6,128 nt of DNA from Acidobacteriota bacterium (lineage in GTDB: Bacteria; Acidobacteriota; Vicinamibacteria; Vicinamibacterales; JAFNAJ01). Positions within the stretch are counted from its first letter, which is position 1. Each line of letters opens with the position of its first letter. Shown here piece after piece: positions 1 to 5,845 of this stretch. A model generated the notes under the pieces. The model made no database searches. It saw nothing but the letters and a program-made list of their open reading frames with translations, and was not told the DNA's origin. Location of the stretch: NCBI GenBank assembly GCA_017860085.1, contig JAFNAJ010000166.1, positions 1-6,128 of the forward strand, in the 5' to 3' direction. The position numbers were made by a program, and so were the translations under genes.

Positions 1-1206
1 GCGATCGCTGTCTACCCGGGACGCGGGTTTCGCACGCCGCTCGGCGTGGCAAGTGTCGACCAGGACGTTGCGCGGGCCGTGGTCAAGGCTGACGTGTTGG
101 CGCGCCTGGACGCGACGCCTCACGTGGACGAGCACTCGATCGAGGTCCAGGTGCCGTTCGTGCAGGTGCTGTTCCCGTCTGCGCGCGTCGTGCCGATCAT
201 CGTGGGGACCGACGATCCAGAGACGGCGTCGCGATTCGGTCGCGCGCTCGGCCGGACTCTCAGCGGTCGACGCGCCCTCGTCGTGGCGAGCTCGGACCTG
301 TCGCACTATCCGGATGCCGCGACCGCCAGCAGGGTCGACGCCGAGACGCTGAACGCGATCGCCACACTCGACGTGAACACCGCCCACCGGGTTGCCGGTG
401 ACGTCGTGGCGCGCCGCCTGCCGCAAGTGGCGACCGCGGCGTGCGGGCTGGCGCCGGTGATGGCAGCGATGGCTGCGGCCAAGGTCCTCGGGGCCAGCCG
501 TGGGGTTGTCGTCAGCTACGCGAACTCGTCGCAGGTGGCGGTCGGGGAGCCAGACCGCGTCGTGGGCTATGGGGCGGTCGTCTTCGCCCGCGATCCCGCA
601 CCTGGCAAGTCCGGCGCACGAGAGCCTTCACCGGAACGACGGCCTGCGAACGGCCGGCTGACCGCCGCCCAGGGTGCTGCCCTCGTAGCGCTGGCGCGCG
701 ACACCATCAGCCGGTTCCTCGACAGTGGGACGCTGCCGCTGGGGAGGAGCCTCGACATCCAGATCCCAGGGGCTGGCCGGGGCGCGTTTGTCACCCTTCG
801 CAAGGGTGGCGAACTGCGAGGCTGCATCGGCCGGATCGTGTCGGACGAGCCGCTGCCCCAGCTCGTGTCGCGCGTAGCGTTCGAGGCGGCGTTCAGAGAC
901 CCGAGGTTTCCACCCCTGTCGGCGGGCGAGCTGGGCGGTGTTGACGTCGAGGTCTCCGTACTCTCGCCGCCGCGGCGCATTCCCAGCCCTGAGTCGGTTG
1001 TCGTCGGGCGCCACGGCGTGGTGTTGCACAAGGGCGGACGCTCGGCGGTGTTCCTGCCATCGGTGGCCACCGAGCAAGGGTGGGATCGCGTCGCGCTCCT
1101 CGACAACCTGTGCGGGAAAGCCGGCCTCGCGGGGCGGTGCTGGACCGTGGGGGCCGAACTCGAGGTGTTCGAGGCCGAGGTGTTCGGCGGGGCCAGCCAC
1201 CGCTGA
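1..1206 (+). CDS. Memo-AMMECR1 fusion protein (AmmeMemoRadiSam system proteins B and A), 5'-truncated
   Basis: The frame is open from base 1, so the true start is upstream; a GTG at 46 lies inside the conserved RTPLG region and is not the start. In the 401 residues present, 1-195 are the rest of a Memo domain: TPLG (12-15), DEHSIEVQVPF (43-53), SSDLSHY (97-103), ACG (147-149) and VVGYGAVVF (187-195). By comparison with human MEMO1, His45 and Cys148 would be two of the three metal-site residues; the third (His) lies off the left edge. A charged, Pro/Ala-rich linker (about 196-218) leads to an AMMECR1 domain (about 219-397) with the hallmark ELRGCIG (271-277) and FRDPRFPPL (298-306). Memo, AMMECR1 and a radical SAM enzyme form the widespread AmmeMemoRadiSam trio, whose reaction is unknown; Memo folds like non-heme-iron dioxygenases. 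No radical SAM gene is in the window. The protein is probably cytosolic. Its stop overlaps the next start by one base, implying co-translation. Family assignment is firm; function is not. Confidence 0.93.
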   Translation, partial: AIAVYPGRGFRTPLGVASVDQDVARAVVKADVLARLDATPHVDEHSIEVQVPFVQVLFPSARVVPIIVGTDDPETASRFGRALGRTLSGRRALVVASSDLSHYPDAATASRVDAETLNAIATLDVNTAHRVAGDVVARRLPQVATAACGLAPVMAAMAAAKVLGASRGVVVSYANSSQVAVGEPDRVVGYGAVVFARDPAPGKSGAREPSPERRPANGRLTAAQGAALVALARDTISRFLDSGTLPLGRSLDIQIPGAGRGAFVTLRKGGELRGCIGRIVSDEPLPQLVSRVAFEAAFRDPRFPPLSAGELGGVDVEVSVLSPPRRIPSPESVVVGRHGVVLHKGGRSAVFLPSVATEQGWDRVALLDNLCGKAGLAGRCWTVGAELEVFEAEVFGGASHR

Positions 1207-1208
1207 TG
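1204..1208 (+). promoter_or_regulatory. TGATG stop/start overlap (translational coupling)
   Basis: The TGA stop of the Memo-AMMECR1 gene (1204-1206) shares its A with the ATG (1206-1208) of the membrane protein gene. I see no strong Shine-Dalgarno just upstream, only a GGCGGGG run about a dozen bases before the ATG, so terminating ribosomes probably re-initiate here. This fixes the start of the downstream gene and indicates linked expression of the two products. Confidence 0.75.
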
Positions 1209-3344
1209 TGGTTCCTCTTCTTCACGGGGTTCGTCTCGCTCGCGGCACAAGTCGTGCTGCTCCGCGAACTCAGCGTCACGTTCTACGGCGTTGAGTTGGT
1301 GTACACCCTCGCCATTGGCGCATGGCTGTTCTGGACGGCCGTTGGCGCCGCGCTCGATTGGGGCCGCGAACGGCCACCCTCCGTCGAAGCCATCGGGGCA
1401 CTCCTCGCCGCGAGCGGTGTCCTCACCGTCGCGGCGGCGTTGCTCGCCCGTGCTGCGCGGCAGCTGATGGGCGGGACTCCCGGGGCCTACCTGCCGGTTG
1501 GCCAGCAGTTCGTGACACTCATCGTCGTCTTGTTGCCGGTCGGCGTGACCCTCGGGCTCCTGTTCCAGTGGGCGGCGCGACGCATCGTGGCGCATGGCCG
1601 CTCGCTGGCGCTTGCGTACGCGGTCGAGAGCGCAGGCGCTCTGGTCGGGGGAGTGCTGGGGGCCGAGCTGGTCCGGCTGGGACTGCCGACGTCGGCATTG
1701 GCCGCCATCTGCGCCGCGGCGAGCGGGGTGGGAGCCCTCGCGGTCGTCCGGCGCAGGGCTGTCTGGACATGGGTCATGCCGGCGGTGCCGCTGGTGCTTG
1801 GCTGCGGCGTGCTGGCGAACATCGACCGCGTCGATCGCACGACCACCGCGTGGGCTCATCCATTCCTCGTCGAGGTGCGCGACTCGGCCTACGGGCGCCT
1901 GGCGGTGACCGCCACGGGTGGGCAGGTCACCTTCTTCGAGAACGATGCCTTGATCTTCGAAAGCGCGAGCATCGACCCTGAAGTGTTCGTGCACCTCGTC
2001 GTGCTGCAGCACGCCGGGCCTCGCAAGGCGCTCGTGCTTGGTGGCTATGTCGAGGGGCTCCACGACCTGGTGCGGGCGCACGGCGTCGACGAGGTCGACC
2101 TTGTCGACCTGGATGAGGCGAGAATCGACCTGGCCGATCGGTATCTCCCGGCGAGGATGGTGAGCGCGCACGGCCGGGTGCGCCTGCGCCTCGGCGATCC
2201 GCGGCAGTCGGTGCGGCAGCCCGGTGTCTACGACCTTGTGATCGTCGGCATGCCTGAGCCCACGTCGGCGCAGGCCAACCGGTTCTACACGCGCGAGTTC
2301 TTCGGCGACTGTGCGGCCCGGCTCGGCGCGTCTGGCGTGCTCGGTCTGCGGCTGCACACGGCCGAGAACTTCTGGACGCCTGCTCAGGTGCAGCGGGTGA
2401 GGAGCATCGAGATCTCCCTGCGCGCGCACTTCGGGCACGTGCTGGTCGTGCCCGGCACGCCAACCGTCCTGCTTGCATCGAACGGGGCGTTGACCGCCGA
2501 GCCCGCGCCGCTCGTCGAGCGTCTCGAGGCCCGGGCCGTTGCCTCGCGGCTCGTCACCCCTTCGTTCATTCGCTACGTGATGACGAATGACCGCTTGGCA
2601 GCGGCGCGGCGCGATCTGTCAGCGGCTGGAGCGACGCCGCCCAACACCGACGCGCGGCCGGTGTCCTTCCGGTACGCCCTGGTCTTGTGGCTCGGCCAGT
2701 TCTGGCCGACCGTGGCGGCGGCCGACCTCGCGAAGCTCCGGATCCCGCAGTGGCTCCGCTGGCCATCGTGGATGCTTGCGTCGGGGCTGCTCGCCGCGTG
2801 CTTCGTCCTGGCGCGTCGCCGCGCGGTCGTGCGCCGGGCACTGCTCGTCGGGACGATCGCCTTGTCGGCGATGCTGATCGAGGTGGCCGCGCTGCTGTAC
2901 TACCAGGTGACGAACGGCGTCATCTACCGGGACCTCGGGTTGCTCCTCACCGCGTTCATGGCCGGTCTTGCCGTCGGCGCCATGATGCTGGCCCGCGCCT
3001 CAGTGGCGCCGAGCACCTGGTCGGGGTTCTCGGTCGTGGCGGTCCTGGCCACGGCTGGCGTTGCGCTCGGCGCGATGGTGTCGGCCGGCACCGACGTCGG
3101 CCTCACAACAGCCGCAACACTGATCGGCGTGACCGGAGCCAGTGTCGGTGCCGTCTTCGGCTACGTCAGCCGCAGCGGAGCCCCCGATCAGCGCCGCGTC
3201 ATTGCACCACTCTACGCCTCTGACCTGGCCGGCGGTTGCCTCGGGGCGGTCGCCGGAGGACTCCTGCTGGTTCCTCTCTTGGGCCTCGACAGCACCGCCT
3301 TCGCCGGCGCTTGGCTCGCGCTGCTGGCGCTGATGCTGCTGTAG
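1206..3344 (+). CDS. Polytopic membrane protein with central spermidine-synthase-like domain (non-canonical active site)
   Basis: This 712-residue protein has three parts. Residues 1-200 hold about six or seven membrane segments (near 2-20, 31-51, 62-83, 101-120, 133-156, 162-181, 187-204). Residues 220-430 form a Rossmann methyltransferase/aminopropyltransferase-like domain: GGYVEG (279-284) at the glycine loop, VDLD (300-303) at the acidic ribose-binding strand, GD (330-331), and YDLVIVGMPEP (342-352). After NTDARPVSFRYALVLW (480-495) come about six further segments (to 712). Spermidine synthases use a DxxDP-type acidic site in the YD-led motif; here the catalytic Asp position is Gly348 and the second Asp is Glu351, so aminopropyl transfer is doubtful. 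The following NRFYTREFF (358-366) strand is typical of membrane-fused relatives. The ATG at 1206 is chosen because it overlaps the previous stop and keeps the first hydrophobic helix; an in-frame extension to 1080 would overlap the AMMECR1 codons. Likely inner-membrane; substrate unknown. Fold confidence is high, function low. Confidence 0.88.
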   Translation: MWFLFFTGFVSLAAQVVLLRELSVTFYGVELVYTLAIGAWLFWTAVGAALDWGRERPPSVEAIGALLAASGVLTVAAALLARAARQLMGGTPGAYLPVGQQFVTLIVVLLPVGVTLGLLFQWAARRIVAHGRSLALAYAVESAGALVGGVLGAELVRLGLPTSALAAICAAASGVGALAVVRRRAVWTWVMPAVPLVLGCGVLANIDRVDRTTTAWAHPFLVEVRDSAYGRLAVTATGGQVTFFENDALIFESASIDPEVFVHLVVLQHAGPRKALVLGGYVEGLHDLVRAHGVDEVDLVDLDEARIDLADRYLPARMVSAHGRVRLRLGDPRQSVRQPGVYDLVIVGMPEPTSAQANRFYTREFFGDCAARLGASGVLGLRLHTAENFWTPAQVQRVRSIEISLRAHFGHVLVVPGTPTVLLASNGALTAEPAPLVERLEARAVASRLVTPSFIRYVMTNDRLAAARRDLSAAGATPPNTDARPVSFRYALVLWLGQFWPTVAAADLAKLRIPQWLRWPSWMLASGLLAACFVLARRRAVVRRALLVGTIALSAMLIEVAALLYYQVTNGVIYRDLGLLLTAFMAGLAVGAMMLARASVAPSTWSGFSVVAVLATAGVALGAMVSAGTDVGLTTAATLIGVTGASVGAVFGYVSRSGAPDQRRVIAPLYASDLAGGCLGAVAGGLLLVPLLGLDSTAFAGAWLALLALMLL

Positions 3345-3354
3345 CTGCCGCTAC
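3341..3354. terminator. Small hairpin spanning both convergent stop codons (possible bidirectional terminator)
   Basis: GTAGC (3341-3345), a TGCC loop and GCTAC (3350-3354) form a perfect 5-bp stem that contains the TAG of the plus-strand gene and the TAG (read as CTA) of the minus-strand gene. Farther out, GGCGC (3326-3330) can pair with GCGCC (3359-3363). There is no T tract on either side, so a standard intrinsic terminator is not supported. The gap between the converging genes is only 6 bases. Confidence 0.3.
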
Positions 3355-4142
3355 TGAAGCGCCGCGACCATGCCGCCATCCACCTGGATCGCGGCACCGG
3401 TGATGTAGCTGGCGGCCTCCGATGCCAGAAAGACCACGAGGTTGGCCAACTCGTCGGGACGTCCCAGCCGCCCCAGCGGAATGGTAGCCACCGACGCGTT
3501 CCTCACTTCGTCAAACGTGCGGCCCGACCGATCGGCCACGGCACGGTCGAGTTCCTCCAGCCGCTCGGTGGAAATGCGTCCCGGCGCCACCACGTTGACC
3601 AGGATGCCGTGCGGGGCCAGTTCGCGCGACAGCGACTTGGCGAACCCCAGCGCGCCAGTCCTCATCGCATTCGACAGCACGAGGTTCGGGATCGGCTGCT
3701 TGATGGACGACGACGTGATCGCGACGAGGCGTCCCCAGCCCCGCGGCTGCATGTCGGCCGCGGCTGCGCGCGCGAGCCGCACGAAGCTGAGCAGATTGGT
3801 GTCGAACGCCCGCTGCCACTGCTCGAGCGTGACCGAGCCGGAGTCGCCCGGCGGAGGGCCGCCGGCGTTGTGAATCGCGATGTCGATGCCGCCGAAGGCT
3901 CGAACGGTTGCCGCCACCATCCGCTCGGCCTCGCCCGGCAACGCCACGTCGGCCTGGAGGCCAATCACCGGCGAGCCCGTTTCTTCCTGCAGCGCCTGAG
4001 CAGCCGACTCCGCGCCCTCATGATGGCGACTGCACAGCACGATGCGGCAGCCCTCTCGAGCAAGGCCGCGGGCGCACGCGAACCCGAGCCCGCGGCTCGA
4101 GGCCAGCACCAACGCCCGTCTGCCTCGTAACCCAAGGTCCAT
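3351..4142 (-). CDS. SDR-fold protein lacking the catalytic Tyr/Lys (3-oxoacyl-ACP-reductase-like subgroup)
   Basis: The 263-residue product has the normal length and Rossmann layout of a short-chain dehydrogenase/reductase. Visible features are the nucleotide loop ASSRGLG (14-20, degenerate relative to TGxxxGIG), the D65-V66 adenine-ring motif, HNAGGPPPG (91-99), Asn116, ITSSS (142-146) with the catalytic-Ser position, PGRI (187-190), and the C-terminal ASYITGAAIQVDGG. The YxxxK catalytic pair is absent: alignment puts Ser157 at Tyr and Arg161 at Lys (LSNAMRTG). An SDR subgroup with a TGGPPPG/NAGGPPPG loop and SNxxR in place of YxxxK is known, usually labelled FabG-like, and has no settled reaction. 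It may be a reductase using other residues, or a binding or regulatory protein. The start is the ATG at 4142, with AAGGAG 10 bases upstream. It is last in a minus-strand operon, 1 base after the DapA-like gene, suggesting a role in the same pathway. Fold sure, activity unknown. Confidence 0.92.
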   Translation of the reverse strand: MDLGLRGRRALVLASSRGLGFACARGLAREGCRIVLCSRHHEGAESAAQALQEETGSPVIGLQADVALPGEAERMVAATVRAFGGIDIAIHNAGGPPPGDSGSVTLEQWQRAFDTNLLSFVRLARAAAADMQPRGWGRLVAITSSSIKQPIPNLVLSNAMRTGALGFAKSLSRELAPHGILVNVVAPGRISTERLEELDRAVADRSGRTFDEVRNASVATIPLGRLGRPDELANLVVFLASEAASYITGAAIQVDGGMVAALQ

Positions 4143-4143
4143 C

Positions 4144-5034
4144 TCAGGAGCTCTCCTTGAGGTGCAGTCGCGTCAGCAGGTCGTCGAGGTCGACGAGCAC
4201 ACCGGCGTCGAGCTCCGACGCGGGTTGCCGGGCTCTGGCCGTGGCGATGGCTCCCCGAAGGCAGTAGATGCGCTTACGGATGGCCAGATTGATCCGGGCC
4301 TGGTTCTCGAAGCGCACGAGGGGCAGGTAGCGGTAGAAGATCTCGGCCGCGCGATTCTCGTCACCCGAGACGAACGCGCGGTAGATTCCCACCAGAATCT
4401 CGGGACAGCCGAAGCCCGTCATGATGCCGATGGCGCCGCGGCGCAGTTCCTCGAGAAACATGATGCCGCCGGAGCCGCCGAAGACGCGCACCGCGGGGTT
4501 GGCGTCGATGAGCTGCCCGATCTTGGGTGGCGAGGGTTCGTCCTCGAGCTTGACGAACCGGCACGACTCGGCTTCGTCGGCGAGCGCCGCCAGGAACTCG
4601 ACGCTCATCACGACGTTGCTGCTTGGCGGGTGATCCTGCACCACGACGGGCAGGTCGATCGCGCTGGCCACCTCGAGGTAGTGCCGACGCAGGGCCGCGT
4701 CGGTGGGCCGAGCGAGCCGGGGTGGCGCCACCATGACGGCACTGGCTCCAAGGGCTTGGGCCCGCCGGCAGTAGGCCACGCAGCCATCCGTGCCCGCGTG
4801 CGTGGCGCCCACGCAGACCGTCACGCGCCCCTTCACGGCTTCGAGCGTTGCCGTGATCAGCGCGTCGCGCTCCTGGTCGATGAGCTTGTCGGCCTCGCCC
4901 ATCACTCCGAGGATGGTGATGCCATCGACCCCGTGGCGCACGACGTGATCCACCAGTGTCTGCACGCTCGGCAGGTCGAGGGAGCCATCCTCGCAGAAGG
5001 GAGTCGGCGTGATGTTGAATACGCCTTCGAGCAC
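4144..5034 (-). CDS. Dihydrodipicolinate synthase (DapA) family lyase/aldolase, probably not DapA
   Basis: The 296-residue length and (beta/alpha)8 pattern fit the class I aldolase DapA/NanA family. Seen directly: ITPTPF (8-13), the GVMGE pyruvate-carboxylate loop (43-47), the strand VCVGATHAG (73-81), Schiff-base Lys162 in FVKLEDEP (160-167), and FGGSGGIMFLEEL (185-197) at the family's GxxG loop. E. coli DapA needs Thr44, a Tyr in YNVP and Arg138; here the loop reads VM instead of TT, YNxP is QDHP (133-136) and the Arg position is Ser. Lys162 and the pyruvate loop argue for a 2-oxo-acid Schiff-base lyase or aldolase, but the lost Tyr and Arg argue against lysine biosynthesis. The C-terminal RKRIYCLRGAI (253-263) and ARARQP helix matches catabolic members of the family. 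The start is GTG at 5034 with AAGGGAGG 8 bases upstream. The gene lies between AroM-family and SDR genes in one operon; its substrate is not evident. Confidence 0.92.
   Translation of the reverse strand: MLEGVFNITPTPFCEDGSLDLPSVQTLVDHVVRHGVDGITILGVMGEADKLIDQERDALITATLEAVKGRVTVCVGATHAGTDGCVAYCRRAQALGASAVMVAPPRLARPTDAALRRHYLEVASAIDLPVVVQDHPPSSNVVMSVEFLAALADEAESCRFVKLEDEPSPPKIGQLIDANPAVRVFGGSGGIMFLEELRRGAIGIMTGFGCPEILVGIYRAFVSGDENRAAEIFYRYLPLVRFENQARINLAIRKRIYCLRGAIATARARQPASELDAGVLVDLDDLLTRLHLKESS
4153..4158 (-). promoter_or_regulatory. Shine-Dalgarno for the SDR gene
   Basis: On the minus strand AAGGAG lies 10 bases before the ATG at 4142, inside the last codons of the DapA-like gene. It supports this ATG and shows the SDR gene is translated from the operon message. 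Confidence 0.7.
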
Positions 5035-5042
5035 GCTCTACG

Positions 5043-5050
5043 CCTCCCTT
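5043..5050 (-). promoter_or_regulatory. Strong Shine-Dalgarno for the GTG-started DapA-like gene
   Basis: On the minus strand AAGGGAGG sits 8 bases before the GTG at 5034. This near-consensus site decides the start, since there is no ATG at the expected N-terminus (MLEGVFNITPTPF read with GTG). Confidence 0.8.
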
Positions 5051-5092
5051 CGCCGTGAGTCACGACCGCGTCGGTTTCTGGTGCCAGCGCTG

Positions 5093-5107
5093 CCGGCCCT
5101 TGGCCGG
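5093..5107 (-). terminator. GC hairpin directly after the AroM-family stop (possible attenuator or mRNA-stabilising stem)
   Basis: CCGGCC (5102-5107 as read on the minus strand), a 3-base AAG loop and GGCCGG (5093-5098) form a perfect 6-bp all-GC stem starting at the base after the AroM-family TGA. No T run follows, so full termination is unlikely. It occupies the only sizeable spacer (73 bases, 5035-5107) in the operon, which otherwise holds only the next gene's ribosome-binding site. Confidence 0.4.
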
Positions 5108-5845
5108 TCAGCCAACGAGCGCGCCAACGACTCTCGCGACCAGGGTCTGGACGGCCACCACCGGGCGACCGCACAGGCGTGCGAACTCCAAGCGGTACGC
5201 CTCGTCGTGGCCCATGCAGTCGAGCACGACGAACTCGAGGTCTGCGTGCGACATCGCGCGCGCAGCCATCCCGATCTCGTCGTGACGCGTCGGAGACGCC
5301 CAGGTGACCTCGACGCTGAACCCGTCGCCTTCCCACTTCGCGCGCGCAGCCTCGGCTTGCGCGGCGAGGGGGGTCACGACCCCGAGGCGCCGCGTCCTCG
5401 ACGCGCTGCGCATCACGGCCGGCACGAGGCGCCCGGGCACGATCGCGGGCACCCCGCAGTCGATCCGCGGAAAGGTCCCGGCGCACAGGACAACGACGAG
5501 CGACGCGCCGTCGCCGGCGAGCCTTCGGGCCGCGCGCTTGACGCGAGGAATGATGCGGCGGGCCGGGACGGCGGCCGCCGAGCCGTCGGCGAGCCGGACA
5601 AGCAGGGGATGGTGATCCTGTCGGCTCGCGAGCCGCGCCACCTCGCCGGTGGTGAGCCCGTCGAGCGCCCCGACGATTCGAACGGCGGCGCGCGGCGCGT
5701 GTTCGCGGAACAGCGCTTCAAAATCCGGCCTCGGGGTCTGCCCGATCGTGACGAGCCCCAGCGTGGCTGCCGGGTCTGTCACCGCTTCGCGCTCGCGGGC
5801 CGTGGTTTCCAGCAACGCCTCGAGATCAATGGACGGATGCGGCAT
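5108..5845 (-). CDS. AroM family protein
   Basis: The 245-residue product matches E. coli AroM in overall plan, beginning with LGLVTIGQTPRPD (29-41), then the polar loop ALDGLT (60-65), VVVLCAGTFP (117-126), VTPLAAQAEAARAKW (157-171), the near-terminal VVLDCMG (206-212), and the closing VVAVQTLVARVVGALV. AroM's reaction is unknown despite its name, taken from location beside aroL. The fold is alpha/beta and the protein is probably cytosolic. Cys121 and Cys210 fall at the two strand ends where Asp/Glu/hydantoin racemases carry catalytic cysteines; this comparison is mine and unverified. The ATG at 5845 is chosen because GGAGAGG precedes it; an ATG at 5902 would add 19 low-complexity residues, and the GTG at 5782 lacks a clear ribosome-binding site. 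About 27 residues precede the family core, more than in E. coli. It overlaps the upstream amidohydrolase gene by 20 bases, so the two are likely coupled and act on one pathway. Confidence 0.88.
   Translation of the reverse strand: MPHPSIDLEALLETTAREREAVTDPAATLGLVTIGQTPRPDFEALFREHAPRAAVRIVGALDGLTTGEVARLASRQDHHPLLVRLADGSAAAVPARRIIPRVKRAARRLAGDGASLVVVLCAGTFPRIDCGVPAIVPGRLVPAVMRSASRTRRLGVVTPLAAQAEAARAKWEGDGFSVEVTWASPTRHDEIGMAARAMSHADLEFVVLDCMGHDEAYRLEFARLCGRPVVAVQTLVARVVGALVG

Noticed and set aside
1080..1205. Upstream in-frame extension of the membrane protein to an ATG at 1080
   Set aside because: The added 42 residues are Arg-rich, overlap the AMMECR1 C-terminus out of frame, and would precede the first hydrophobic helix; the ATG at 1206 overlaps the previous stop.
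46..1206. Calling the Memo-AMMECR1 gene complete from the GTG at 46
   Set aside because: The frame stays open to base 1 and encodes the conserved Memo sequence before TPLG, and a Memo domain needs the N-terminal His-containing part that is missing here.
2085..2108. Three GTCGAC palindromes at exact 9-base spacing
   Set aside because: They fall in frame and encode the repeated Val-Asp of the VDEVDLVDLD stretch in the spermidine-synthase-like domain, so protein sequence and codon bias explain them.
567..2438. A 623-codon open frame on the minus strand
   Set aside because: It lies antisense to the AMMECR1 domain and the membrane protein, both with clear family motifs. Its translation is rich in Arg, Pro, His and Glu without a recognisable domain, as expected for a shadow frame in GC-rich DNA.
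4042..5058. A 338-codon plus-strand open frame opposite the DapA-like gene
   Set aside because: It mirrors the codon bias of the minus-strand gene and shows no domain; the opposite frame has the Schiff-base Lys, the GxxGE loop and a strong ribosome-binding site.
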